A stretch of DNA of 64,000 bases from assembly GCA_963822145.1 (NCBI GenBank), contig CAWGGG010000004.1:682001-746000 (forward strand), in the 5' to 3' direction. Every line of letters starts with the position of its first letter. Position 1 is the first letter of the stretch. The translations under genes were made by a program, and so were the position numbers. This DNA is from UBA5072 sp963822145. GTDB lineage: Bacteria; Bacteroidota; Bacteroidia; Bacteroidales; UBA10428. Below the pieces are notes generated by a model. That model saw nothing but the letters and a program-made list of their open reading frames with translations. It had not been told where the DNA came from and searched no databases. Below, piece after piece: positions 52,369 through 61,413 of this stretch.

Positions 52369-52386
52369 GTACCCGAAAAATTTGTG

Positions 52387-52418
52387 CGAATTTATGCTAT
52401 TTTTATTACTAATTTCAA
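52387..52418 (-). promoter_or_regulatory. Candidate promoter of rpoD
   Basis: On the minus strand TTG, 21 bases, TAAATTCG (plus 52387-52394). The -7 box has one mismatch to TAnnTTTG. The distance to the ATG at 52368 is 18 bases. Confidence 0.35.
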
Positions 52419-52433
52419 TTTATATCGACTTAC

Positions 52434-52473
52434 AAAAAAAATAATAAAAAAAAGGCTTGCGAACTGCAAGCCT
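52434..52473 (-). terminator. Intrinsic terminator of the DegP-like gene
   Basis: On the minus strand AGGCTTGC, 5-base loop, GCAAGCCT and a run of nine T: an ideal intrinsic terminator, 27 bases after the protease stop codon and upstream of the rpoD promoter. Confidence 0.9.
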
Positions 52474-52499
52474 CATGATTATAGTTTATTGATTTGCTT

Positions 52500-53927
52500 T
52501 TACAGTCCAAAGGCATAGTAAGCCGAAACCCCATTCTGATAAACACCCTCTATGTAAACGCCACCCTTGTAATTATTAAAGATTTTTTCCAACTCAGCAA
52601 CCGAATTAACCGGTTTATTGTTAACCTTGGTGATGATGAATCCGGGTTTCACTCCCTCGGCCTTCAGTTTGCCCTCCTGAAGTTCCGTAACTTTAACGCC
52701 GTTGCTGATGCCAAGTTTTTTCTTCTCCTGATCGTCCAGGTTAACTATTTTTGCTCCAAGTATGGTTTCGAATGTGCCTGCCTTAACGATGCCTGTGTCA
52801 CCTTGAAGATTACGTAAGACAATATCAATTTGTTTCGTTTTGTCTTTCCTTTTTAGCTGTACGGTGATTTTATCACCGGGACGATACCTTCCTACCAATT
52901 CCTGCAATTCGGAAGGACTTTTTACTGCAACGCCATTGATGCTTGTGATAACATCACCCGCTTCAACCCCGGCTTCCTTGGCAGCGCTGTTATCGCTGAC
53001 CTCAGCTACATAAACCCCTTGAAGCTGGTCAAGACCCTTTTCCTTTGCAAGCTCGGCGGTAATGTCAACAATTTGTACTCCCATGATAGCCCGCTGAACT
53101 GTGCCAAATTCGATCAGATCCTTCACAACCTTTTGAACGATACTTGAAGGAATGGCAAAGGAAATACCCACATTGCCGCCGGTAGGGGAGACAATGGCAG
53201 TATTGATGCCAACCATTTCACCCTTCAGATTCACCAGCGCCCCGCCACTGTTGCCACGGTTGACTGAAGCATCCGTCTGGATAAATGATTCAATCCTGTA
53301 ATTGTCTTCTATAATAGCCATGCTCCGCCCTTTGGCACTGACAATTCCAGCAGTTACCGTAGAAGAAATGTTGAAAGGATTTCCTACCGCAAGCACCCAT
53401 TCTCCAATCCTGAGTGCATCGGAGTTGCCGAAGGTAATAAAGGGCAGTCCTTCAGCATCGATCTTCAGCAAAGCCAGATCGGTAGAATGATCGGTGCCGA
53501 TCACCTTGGCTTCAAACTCCCGTTTGTCGTTCAGGGTCACGGAAACCTTATCCGAGTTTTCAATAACATGATTGTTGGTAACAATATAGCCGTCCGCCGT
53601 AATGATCACACCGGAACCAATGCCCGTTACAGGTTCCTCATCACCATCGTACCTGTCGCCATAAAAAAACTCATAAATCGGGTTCCGGTATTGAATGGTA
53701 GACTGGGTTTTTACATTCACGACCGAATTTACAGTTTTTTCTGCTGCAAAGGTGAAATCTGTTGAACTGTCGATACCGGCTGTCAGACTTACCATACTTA
53801 CCGGCTGCTTTGCTTCAGAAATTGTTAATTTCTCCTTTTTGTCGAGAAGCGCAGAGTAAGCAAATACTGCAATAAAACCGCCAAGGATGGCGGCTCCCAC
53901 AATTATTAATAGCTGTTTGTTTTTCAT
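52500..53927 (-). CDS. Do/DegP-like periplasmic serine protease
   Basis: 475 residues. A signal or anchor helix (MKNKQLLIIVGAAILGGFIA), then a trypsin-like domain with His in TNNHVIEN (about 118), Asp in TDLALLKID (about 147) and Ser in NRGNSGGALVN (about 226), then PDZ1 (about 285-375, EAGVEAGDVITSINGVAV) and a second, shorter PDZ (about 400-475). The Do family degrades or refolds misfolded envelope proteins under stress. I chose ATG 53927 over the frame opening at 53987, because the upstream part reads as charged leader DNA containing a palindrome. Confidence 0.94.
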   Translation of the reverse strand: MKNKQLLIIVGAAILGGFIAVFAYSALLDKKEKLTISEAKQPVSMVSLTAGIDSSTDFTFAAEKTVNSVVNVKTQSTIQYRNPIYEFFYGDRYDGDEEPVTGIGSGVIITADGYIVTNNHVIENSDKVSVTLNDKREFEAKVIGTDHSTDLALLKIDAEGLPFITFGNSDALRIGEWVLAVGNPFNISSTVTAGIVSAKGRSMAIIEDNYRIESFIQTDASVNRGNSGGALVNLKGEMVGINTAIVSPTGGNVGISFAIPSSIVQKVVKDLIEFGTVQRAIMGVQIVDITAELAKEKGLDQLQGVYVAEVSDNSAAKEAGVEAGDVITSINGVAVKSPSELQELVGRYRPGDKITVQLKRKDKTKQIDIVLRNLQGDTGIVKAGTFETILGAKIVNLDDQEKKKLGISNGVKVTELQEGKLKAEGVKPGFIITKVNNKPVNSVAELEKIFNNYKGGVYIEGVYQNGVSAYYAFGL

Positions 53928-53976
53928 CTTTAAAACTTTTATCCTTATTCTTAAATTTGTACTCTCTTTTCTCAGC

Positions 53977-53995
53977 CATACTTTCAAAAAGTATG
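53977..53995. promoter_or_regulatory. Perfect palindrome upstream of the DegP-like gene
   Basis: CATACTTT, 3-base spacer CAA, AAAGTATG: arms of 8 bases with no mismatch, 50 bases upstream of the protease ATG and 86 bases upstream of dapF. It could be an operator for envelope-stress control of one or both divergent genes. The factor is unknown. Confidence 0.45.
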
Positions 53996-54080
53996 CCTTT
54001 GATCTTTGATTGATAACCTCAAAATTATCACATTTGTTTTCTTATTACGCTGGTTTAACATAATTTAACGATAGTGTGAC

Positions 54081-54866
54081 ATGCTGGAATTCTTTAAATA
54101 CGAGGGCGCTGGAAATGATTTTATACTGGTTGATGACCGGACGGCCAGATTTCCTGCAAATGACCAGGGTCTTGTTAAGCGCCTGTGCAACATGAAATTT
54201 GGTATTGGGGCTGATGGCCTGATGTTGCTCCGATCCTGTCCCGGTTATGATTTTGAAATGGTTTACTATAATGCTGATGGAAGGGAAAGCACCATGTGCG
54301 GCAATGGTGGGCGCTGCATTGCCGTTTTTGCCAGGAAACTGGGAATTATAGAATGCAGTGCCCGTTTTCTGGCAGCTGACGGTGAACATCTGGCCGATCT
54401 CCTGTCGGATCATTATGTGAAACTGAAGATGTCTGATGTATCGGATTACGAGGCCGGCAGGGATTTTTACTTCCTGAATACCGGGTCACCCCATTATGTT
54501 TCCTTTACCACCGGTCTGGACAAGATTGATGTGGTAGCCGCAGGCCGTGAGATTCGTTATAGTGACAGGTTCAGGGAGCTGGGTACCAATGTTAATTTTG
54601 TTGAGGAAGGTCCGGATTACTTGTTTGTCAGGACTTACGAACGCGGTGTTGAAAATGAAACACAGGCTTGCGGAACCGGCGTGGTAGCATCTGTCATTTC
54701 TTCATGTCTTCGGCAGAAAGATGACAAAATATCATATTCTGTGCCAGTAAGGGTTTTAGGCGGTCAACTGAAGGTATCCCTGAAGAGGAAGGGCAATATC
54801 TTTTCCGATATTTGGCTTGAAGGGCCCGCTACCTTTGTTTTCAAGGGACAAATAGAGATCCCTTAA
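54081..54866 (+). CDS. dapF: Diaminopimelate epimerase
   Basis: 261-residue cofactor-independent racemase that turns LL-DAP into meso-DAP for lysine and peptidoglycan. The two catalytic cysteines are in MCGNGGRC (about residues 74-81) and ACGTGV (about 193-198), each in its conserved context. The N-terminal FFKYEGAGNDFILVDD is the family signature. Full length. Convergent with the next gene across 6 bases. Confidence 0.96.
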   Translation: MLEFFKYEGAGNDFILVDDRTARFPANDQGLVKRLCNMKFGIGADGLMLLRSCPGYDFEMVYYNADGRESTMCGNGGRCIAVFARKLGIIECSARFLAADGEHLADLLSDHYVKLKMSDVSDYEAGRDFYFLNTGSPHYVSFTTGLDKIDVVAAGREIRYSDRFRELGTNVNFVEEGPDYLFVRTYERGVENETQACGTGVVASVISSCLRQKDDKISYSVPVRVLGGQLKVSLKRKGNIFSDIWLEGPATFVFKGQIEIP

Positions 54867-54872
54867 GATACT

Positions 54873-55277
54873 TTATCCCAGCCAGTCTTTCAGCATTTCC
54901 ATCCAGAACACATTGTCACAGCGTCCCAAGGAATAATTGATGATGAGGTAAATCTGATACTCACAATTATCTTTGACAAAAACAATACGGAGGGGCTTCC
55001 ATGCCAGGCCTAGATTGCGTGTTTCCCACGGGGTAAAGTCCCCGTCAAAACCGTGATAAAGTTGCTGAATTTCATACCGGTAAATGCTGAGACGCAATTC
55101 AGATCCTGTTTCCTTATCCTGGCCAAAAAAGTTTAATTTTTCCTTATCAAGGGTGATATATCCCTTATATCGATGCAGGGGCTGCATCAGACTGGTATGT
55201 GCTTCAAGCCAGTCCCCGAAATTCCGGTTCCGGATATCCTCCCGAAATGATAAAAAGGCTGGTGCATCTTTTACCAT
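54873..55277 (-). CDS. Hypothetical protein, unknown function
   Basis: 134 residues starting from ATG 55277 (MVKDAPAFLSFREDI). Earlier in-frame starts would run into the LOG gene, so this start is preferred. The protein is mixed alpha/beta with many aromatic residues (FGDWLEAH, YRYEIQQLYHGFDGDFTPWE, IYLIINYSLGRCDNVFW). I recognise no family. It follows the LOG gene by 16 bases on the same strand and may be cotranscribed with it. Confidence 0.6.
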   Translation of the reverse strand: MVKDAPAFLSFREDIRNRNFGDWLEAHTSLMQPLHRYKGYITLDKEKLNFFGQDKETGSELRLSIYRYEIQQLYHGFDGDFTPWETRNLGLAWKPLRIVFVKDNCEYQIYLIINYSLGRCDNVFWMEMLKDWLG

Positions 55278-55293
55278 AACGTAAAAATAGCAA

Positions 55294-55854
55294 TTATTTG
55301 CGATGATTGAGTAACCTTTTGACAAGATCTCCCGGATGCTCTTCAACAATAAGTTCTTTATAAAGGTCATTTTGAAAATAACCCTGAATTATGATATGCT
55401 CCAGGAATCCGATCAGTTTATCATAGAATCCACTGACGTTAAGCAGTGCCATAGGTTTGTGATGATATCCCAGCTGAAACCAGGTGAAAATCTCAAAAAA
55501 CTCATCCATGGTCCCGATGCCGCCGGGCAAAACAACAAATGCATCCGATAACTTGGCCATGAGTGCCTTTCGCTCATGCATTCCGGTAACAATGTGCAAT
55601 TGCGTCAGGTTAGCATGGGCCAGTTCACGATCCATAAGCTTTTGCGGGATTACACCGACCACCTCTCCGCCACGCTTCAACATTTCATCTGCGAGAATAC
55701 CCATCAAACCAATGTTTCCACCGCCATAAACCATAACCAGCTTGTGCAACGTGAACACTTCCGCCAGCTTCACGCATGCCTGCATAATTTCGGGATCATT
55801 TCCTGTTGAAGATCCGCAGAATACCGCTATGGTTCTTATCGGGGCAGATTCCAT
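55294..55854 (-). CDS. LOG family protein (TIGR00730, nucleoside-5'-phosphate phosphoribohydrolase type)
   Basis: 186 residues with a Rossmann-like fold: IAVFCGSSTGNDPE at the N terminus, YGGGNIGLMG (about 43-52) and the catalytic motif PGGIGTMDEFFEIFTW (about 109-124). LOG enzymes cleave the N-glycosidic bond of nucleoside monophosphates; in plants and some bacteria this releases cytokinins, but in most bacteria the substrate is uncertain. Preceded by the terminator of the DUF1573 gene. Confidence 0.9.
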   Translation of the reverse strand: MESAPIRTIAVFCGSSTGNDPEIMQACVKLAEVFTLHKLVMVYGGGNIGLMGILADEMLKRGGEVVGVIPQKLMDRELAHANLTQLHIVTGMHERKALMAKLSDAFVVLPGGIGTMDEFFEIFTWFQLGYHHKPMALLNVSGFYDKLIGFLEHIIIQGYFQNDLYKELIVEEHPGDLVKRLLNHRK

Positions 55855-55856
55855 GA

Positions 55857-55892
55857 TAAAAAAACCCCACAGCTATTGAAACTGTGAGGTTT
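55857..55892 (-). terminator. Intrinsic terminator of the DUF1573 gene
   Basis: On the minus strand AACCTCACAG, 9-base loop, CTGTGGGGTT and a T-run. One T-G wobble in the stem. It sits between the DUF1573 stop (55921) and the LOG start (55854), so the LOG gene needs its own promoter or read-through. Confidence 0.85.
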
Positions 55893-55920
55893 GACAGCAT
55901 TATAATCGAGAAGAAATAAG

Positions 55921-56325
55921 CTAATTTTTGGGGACTACTTCACCCTTGATAACGAGGGCGGTATTTCCCTCTGCTGCGTTGGAGGTTACCATAATGGTTT
56001 TGGTAAACACACCACCGGAAGCCGCATTGAAAGTCACGGCGATTTTACCTGATTTTGAAGGCTGTATGGGTTCCTTAGGATAGTCTGCAATGGTACATCC
56101 GCAAGTAGGTCGCACAGAGCTGATGATGAGGGGCACCATAGTGGGATTCTTGAATTCAAACTCAGCAGAAACCGGTTTTCCTTGTTCGATCTTGCCGAAA
56201 TCAATGGTAGTAGCGGTCCAGGCTATTCCTGAAACAGGTTTAGGATCATCCTGTGCACTGATAGTGCCGGAAATTCCAATAAGCATAGCAACCAAAACAG
56301 TTAGAAGATAGGAAGGTATTTTCAT
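55921..56325 (-). CDS. DUF1573 domain protein, secreted
   Basis: 134 residues: a signal peptide (MKIPSYLLTVLVAMLIGISG, then TISAQ) and one DUF1573 domain, an immunoglobulin-like fold with TTIDFGKIEQGKPVSAEFEF, NPTMVPLIISSVRPTCGCTI (the diagnostic SVxPxCGCT motif) and VTFNAASGGVFTKTI. Abundant in Bacteroidetes periplasm and surface; function not established. Monocistronic, with a terminator. Confidence 0.88.
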   Translation of the reverse strand: MKIPSYLLTVLVAMLIGISGTISAQDDPKPVSGIAWTATTIDFGKIEQGKPVSAEFEFKNPTMVPLIISSVRPTCGCTIADYPKEPIQPSKSGKIAVTFNAASGGVFTKTIMVTSNAAEGNTALVIKGEVVPKN

Positions 56326-56669
56326 GATGTTGTTTGTTTAATTCAGCCGGTTACAAAATTCGTTAAAACTACGTTATATCCGGATAATTTGTTCTTAAAA
56401 ATACGTTAATTTTTTAAAAATGTTATTGGAAAACTAAAGAGAACCATTGGCAAGCCAGAATAGACCATCGGGAAATCTCTAATAGGAATCTATTCTACTG
56501 ATGCTTTATTTTACATAAAACCATGGAAAAAAGACTGCTGGGGATCCAGATTAAAATTTCAGGTTTATAATAGGTTAAGAGTTATGTGAAATTTTGCCCC
56601 CCCCAGCCCGATCTCCGGCATTCTTTTTCCTGTTTTTGTGCGAGTATTATAACTAAAATACACTTATCT
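56326..56669. other. Intergenic region upstream of the SusC-like gene (344 bases)
   Basis: AT-rich non-coding DNA between the divergent DUF1573 and SusC-like genes. It contains a C8 run at 56599-56606, a candidate site for phase-variable slippage, and a small palindrome AATAG-GAAT-CTATT near 56490. I find no exact TAnnTTTG box, no riboswitch and no convincing small gene; the frame open from GTG 56586 lacks a signal peptide and is not used. Confidence 0.5.
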
Positions 56670-59600
56670 ATGAAAATGATTACCAGCACAATTCTTTGCC
56701 TTCTATTGCTCGGTTCAACTAGCGTAATTGCGCAGAACATTCAGATTAGCGGGTTGGTAACCACGGCAGAAGATGGAAGTCCCCTTCCCGGAGTATACGT
56801 GAGGATTGTAGGGACCAACACCGGTACAATAACGGATGTTGATGGTAATTTTCAGCTCTCAGCGGCAGCAGACGCAAGGCTATTATTCACCTTTATTGGC
56901 TATAAAGAACAGGAAGTGGCCATCCAGGGCCAGACAGTCATCAATGTCATCCTTGAAACAGATGTTAAAATGGTGGATGAGGTCGTTGTGACCGCACTGG
57001 GAATTACCAAATCGAAGAAATCACTTGGTTATGCCGTTTCAGATTTCAATGACCAGGATCTTGAAAACAGGCAGGTGATTGATGCAACACAGGCCCTGAC
57101 GGGTCGTGTAGCAGGTGTTACCATTTCTTCCACCTCCGGTGCTCCTGGAGCATCCACAAGCGTGCTGGTCAGAGGATTATCGTCAATAACCCAAAGTACG
57201 CAGCCCTTGTATATCATCGATGGTATTCCGGTTAATAACCAGTATAATAGCGGAAATACACTGGCCTTGACGAATGCTAACCTTACGGTCGACTTTGGCA
57301 ATGCTGCCTCTGACCTAAATCCTGCTGACATTGAAACCATAAGTGTCCTCAAGGGCGCAGCTGCTACAAGCTTATACGGTTCCAGAGCTGCCAACGGTGT
57401 GATCATCATTTCCACCAAGAGTGGAAAAAAGAACCAGAACCTAAAGGTTGATCTGTCTACTTCCTATACTGTAACACAGGTAGGACGATTGCCCTATTAT
57501 CAAAAGAAATTCGGACAGGGGTGGAGCGGACATTTTGCCTATGAGGAGAATGGCAGCTGGGGACCGGTTATGGATGGCGCTTACCGGTTAACCGGCAATG
57601 TCGTAGACAATTCACAACGGTTGATGCCCTTTAAATACCAGGAAGATGGCCTGCGGGATTTTTTTGAATATGGCTCTGCCTTTAATACGGCAATTGCCGT
57701 GTCAGGCGGATCGGAAAGGATCGGTTATTATGCATCATATGCCAATACCAGTCAGGATGGCGTAATACCCGGCGATGCTGATGTACTGAAAAGGAATTCC
57801 TTGACTTTTAAAGCCAATGGCGGCAATGATAAAACCAAAATCAGTTTCACGGGCTCCTATACCAATAAAAAGATAAGTGCAGTTGCTACAGGACAGGGTG
57901 ATGATGCAGGAGGAGGTAAAGCCGTATTTCAGGAACTGCTCGGGACTCCGGTTAACCACTACATTCCTCTTTACCGGGATTATAATTACAAATTCGACAA
58001 CCTCGACAACTATTTCAACCTTTATACACAAAATCCCTATTTTGTAATCAATGAAAATGGCAATAATTTCAGGCAGGACCGGATCATCTCCAGTGTTGAT
58101 GTAAGCCAGCAAATCCTGAGCGGTTTGCGTGTGTCGTGGAGAGGCGGGATCGATCAGTATAGCAATTTCTATCAAAGGTATGGGGCTGTTACCCATAAAA
58201 CTCCAGGTTCTCCCAATTCATCCGAAAATGATGTAGCCGGGATGGTCATGGAAGAAGGAAGAAATGTGAGTCAGTTTAATTCCGATCTTTTTATCAACTA
58301 CGATGGCAAGTTCAATTTTGGCAATCAATTGCTGGAATATAACCTGGTTCTTGGAAATAATATTAACCAGAGAACTTCAAACCGGCTGACCACGATTGCA
58401 CAGGGTTTGGTGGTTCCGGAGTACTATAATGTTACCAATATCAGCGGCAGTGCTGATGTGTCCACATACCGGGAAAAGAGGCGTTCTGTGGGCCTTTTCG
58501 GAACCTTATCCCTTAGCCTCAACAATTACCTGTTTGTGCAGATATCAGGCAGAAATGACTGGTCCTCCACCTTGCCTGTTAACAACAATTCATTCTTCTA
58601 TCCGGGCGTAAATATGGGCCTGATCTTCTCGGAATTCCTGCCCAAAGGATGGCTGACCTATGGCAAACTGAGGGTGGGATATGCCCTGGCAGGTAATGAT
58701 GCACCAGCCTACTCGCTGGATCCCTATTACAGGGCAGCGATCCTGAGAAACGGAGGTTTTGGAAATACCATTTATCCTGTGGGAGGAATTGCAGCCTTTG
58801 AGAAGTACCGTAAGCTCGGGAATCCGAACCTTAAGAATGAACTTTCAAAGGATTTTGAGATCGGAACGGAACTGCGGTTCTTCGGCAACCGTATCGGACT
58901 GGATTTGGCCTATTATAAGAAAGTTACCACTGACCTGATCTTTGATGCAACCGTAGCGGGTTCGTCAGGCTTTGATATTATCACCACGAACCTGGGGCAG
59001 ATCACCAACAGCGGAGTGGAACTCGAGTTAAACGCCAACCCGGTAAAAATTGGCGATTTCAGGTGGGACCTGGTATACATATTCACCAAGAGCAATACGA
59101 TCCTCGATGAATTATCTGCTGCTTTGGGGGTAGAAGAGTATGTGATCAACTCAGCCTATCAAACAGAATTTGTTGCCATACCCGGAGAGCAGCTGGGGCA
59201 ATTCAGAATACCCGATTACAAATACTCACCATCGGGTCAGATAGTTGTTGGAGATAACGGACTTCCGCTGGAAGGGGACAAAATACTTTATGCCACTTCT
59301 GTTCCTGATTATAAAATGTCAATGACCAATACCCTGTCTTTCAAAGGGATAAATCTCTCTTTCCTGTTGGATTACCAGCAGGGTGGACACATGTACTCCA
59401 ATACTTCCAACAGTTGCTTCTGGAGCGGCAACAGTGAACAATCCGTGACAAACGACAGGAGACCCTGGGTAATTCCGAATTCGGTTCAGGAGATCACCGA
59501 TGAATCCGGTGATGTGATATATGTTGAAAACACCACACCCATTGTGAATAACTGGCACGAGTATTATAACAGCAATACCAACAGACCTATTGAAAGCAAC

Positions 59601-59864
59601 AGGATCATTGAAAAAACCTACATAAAGCTGCGCGAGGCTTCTTTAAATTATACCCTGCCTGTTAAACTGGTTGAAAAGGCAAAACTGACCAATGTCAATA
59701 TCGGGGTATATGGCACCAACTTGTTTTTATGGACACCGGCATCCAACAGCTTTATCGATCCGGAAATGTCCACCTTCGGCAACGGTATTGAAGGATTATT
59801 CGGAGAATTCGACGGTCTGCCCCAAACCAGAACATATGGGGTGAAATTAAATCTAGTATTCTAA
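56670..59864 (+). CDS. SusC/RagA-type TonB-linked outer-membrane transporter
   Basis: 1064 residues. Signal peptide MKMITSTILCLLLLGSTSVIAQ, then a CarboxypepD_reg-like beta-sandwich (about 25-100, GLVTTAEDGSPLPGVYVRI), the TonB-box-like VDEVVVTALGI (about 107-117), the plug (about 120-230, QALTGRVAGVTI and ATSLYGSRAANGVIIISTK) and the 22-strand barrel to the C-terminal Phe. SusC proteins import large ligands (glycans, peptides) bound by the SusD lid. No STN domain, so probably not coupled to an anti-sigma factor. The first ATG with a signal peptide is 56670. Confidence 0.93.
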   Translation: MKMITSTILCLLLLGSTSVIAQNIQISGLVTTAEDGSPLPGVYVRIVGTNTGTITDVDGNFQLSAAADARLLFTFIGYKEQEVAIQGQTVINVILETDVKMVDEVVVTALGITKSKKSLGYAVSDFNDQDLENRQVIDATQALTGRVAGVTISSTSGAPGASTSVLVRGLSSITQSTQPLYIIDGIPVNNQYNSGNTLALTNANLTVDFGNAASDLNPADIETISVLKGAAATSLYGSRAANGVIIISTKSGKKNQNLKVDLSTSYTVTQVGRLPYYQKKFGQGWSGHFAYEENGSWGPVMDGAYRLTGNVVDNSQRLMPFKYQEDGLRDFFEYGSAFNTAIAVSGGSERIGYYASYANTSQDGVIPGDADVLKRNSLTFKANGGNDKTKISFTGSYTNKKISAVATGQGDDAGGGKAVFQELLGTPVNHYIPLYRDYNYKFDNLDNYFNLYTQNPYFVINENGNNFRQDRIISSVDVSQQILSGLRVSWRGGIDQYSNFYQRYGAVTHKTPGSPNSSENDVAGMVMEEGRNVSQFNSDLFINYDGKFNFGNQLLEYNLVLGNNINQRTSNRLTTIAQGLVVPEYYNVTNISGSADVSTYREKRRSVGLFGTLSLSLNNYLFVQISGRNDWSSTLPVNNNSFFYPGVNMGLIFSEFLPKGWLTYGKLRVGYALAGNDAPAYSLDPYYRAAILRNGGFGNTIYPVGGIAAFEKYRKLGNPNLKNELSKDFEIGTELRFFGNRIGLDLAYYKKVTTDLIFDATVAGSSGFDIITTNLGQITNSGVELELNANPVKIGDFRWDLVYIFTKSNTILDELSAALGVEEYVINSAYQTEFVAIPGEQLGQFRIPDYKYSPSGQIVVGDNGLPLEGDKILYATSVPDYKMSMTNTLSFKGINLSFLLDYQQGGHMYSNTSNSCFWSGNSEQSVTNDRRPWVIPNSVQEITDESGDVIYVENTTPIVNNWHEYYNSNTNRPIESNRIIEKTYIKLREASLNYTLPVKLVEKAKLTNVNIGVYGTNLFLWTPASNSFIDPEMSTFGNGIEGLFGEFDGLPQTRTYGVKLNLVF

Positions 59865-59881
59865 TCCTAAACATTATTACG

Positions 59882-61402
59882 ATGAAGAAGTTAACTATCA
59901 TATGGATCATATTGATTTTAGGTCTTCCCGGATGCGATGATTTTCTCGATGTCAATGAAAATCCGAATTTTCCTGAAAATGTTGAAGACTATCTGATATT
60001 GCCTTCAGCCCAGGCAGGTGTTGCCTCTGTAATGAGCGCCGACTACGGACTGATCGGCTCTTTCTGGGCACAGCACTGGGCACAGAATAATACATCGTCA
60101 CAGTACCAGACTTTTGAAACCTATACACTCAGCAGCAATGACAACAGGGTGGACGGATCCTACCTGTCGATGTATACCGGTGGGCTGGGAGACAATGAGA
60201 TCATCCATTTAAAGGCCCTTCAGGAGGAAAACTGGGGGCTATACCTGATGACAGCTACTTTAAAAGCCTACGGGTTCCAATACCTTGTTGATTTCTACGG
60301 AAACGTACCTTATAATGAGGCATTCAAAGGCGAGGAGGGGAACTTCACACCAGTCATCAATACCGGTCAGGAAGTCTATACAGCCATTTACGAATTGCTG
60401 AATTCAGCACTCAGTAAAGATTTAGATGGATTTTCAGCTGCCAGGTATGCCCATTATGACTTATTGCTGGGCGCCAACCTGGATGACTGGATTGGTTTTG
60501 CCAATACGCTGAAATTGAGAATTGTATTAAGGCAATATGCAGTCAATACAGCCTGGGCAAATACCGAACTGGCAGATTTGCTGGCCAATGGAACCTTCCT
60601 GACAAGGGATGTGGCACTAACAAATTTCGAGGATGTGGATAGCAAGTCCAATCCCCTGTATGAGGCTGATCAGCGACAGTTGAACACCAGTCAGAATATA
60701 CGGGCTAATGCCACGTTTACAACGTACCTGAAGGCAAACAATGATTCCAGGATACGGACTCTTTTTGCAGTCGTTGGAGGCAATATCGACGGAATGATCC
60801 CGGGTTCCTATGAAGTACCCACAACAGAATGGATGGCTCCTGATGTTATTTCAAAACCCTATCTCACACCCACCATGCCTGTATACCTGATGACCGTGGC
60901 TGAAACCAACCTTTTGCTGGCAGAGGCGTATCTCAGGCTGGGCGATATATCTTCTGCCGAAGACTATTATAAAGCAGGCGTACTGAGCTCCTTCGATCGC
61001 ATGGGTGCCGATACCACCGGTATGAGACTCTTTTCTTCGGTATACCCGTTCCCGTCCACTGATTTTAACGCCCAGTTGAAGGCGATCATCATGCAGAAGT
61101 GGATCGATGCAGCGGAAGGACAAAGAGGCGCTGAAGCTTTCCTGGAATGCGTAAGAACAGGCTACCCCGAACCCGCTTCACCGGAAGTTCAGAGCCAGAT
61201 TCCGGAAGGCAAGGAATCAGACCTGCCGGAAAGCTACATTCCCGGAACGTTGATCTATAGCAAAAAAGGAGCCACAAACGGGAATTTCCCGGTCAGGCTT
61301 CCATATCCGGACAGTGAGCTGAATTACAACATCAATGCAGCTGAATACAAGGATATTCCAGATGCTACTGTCATGCAGACCAAAGTATGGTGGAACCAAT
61401 AA
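59882..61402 (+). CDS. SusD/RagB-type surface lipoprotein (SusD_2-like)
   Basis: 506 residues. Lipobox LGLPGC gives a surface lipoprotein, followed by DDFLDVNENPNFPENVEDYL. The body has the helical TPR-like core (SusD_2/SusD-like-2 branch) with segments such as FQYLVDFYGNVPYNEAFKG and LLAEAYLRLGDISSAEDYY. It caps the SusC transporter and chooses the substrate. Directly downstream of susC (17 bases). The cargo cannot be read from the sequence and no glycoside hydrolase gene is in the cluster. Confidence 0.92.
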   Translation: MKKLTIIWIILILGLPGCDDFLDVNENPNFPENVEDYLILPSAQAGVASVMSADYGLIGSFWAQHWAQNNTSSQYQTFETYTLSSNDNRVDGSYLSMYTGGLGDNEIIHLKALQEENWGLYLMTATLKAYGFQYLVDFYGNVPYNEAFKGEEGNFTPVINTGQEVYTAIYELLNSALSKDLDGFSAARYAHYDLLLGANLDDWIGFANTLKLRIVLRQYAVNTAWANTELADLLANGTFLTRDVALTNFEDVDSKSNPLYEADQRQLNTSQNIRANATFTTYLKANNDSRIRTLFAVVGGNIDGMIPGSYEVPTTEWMAPDVISKPYLTPTMPVYLMTVAETNLLLAEAYLRLGDISSAEDYYKAGVLSSFDRMGADTTGMRLFSSVYPFPSTDFNAQLKAIIMQKWIDAAEGQRGAEAFLECVRTGYPEPASPEVQSQIPEGKESDLPESYIPGTLIYSKKGATNGNFPVRLPYPDSELNYNINAAEYKDIPDATVMQTKVWWNQ

Positions 61403-61413
61403 CAACAAAGGCT

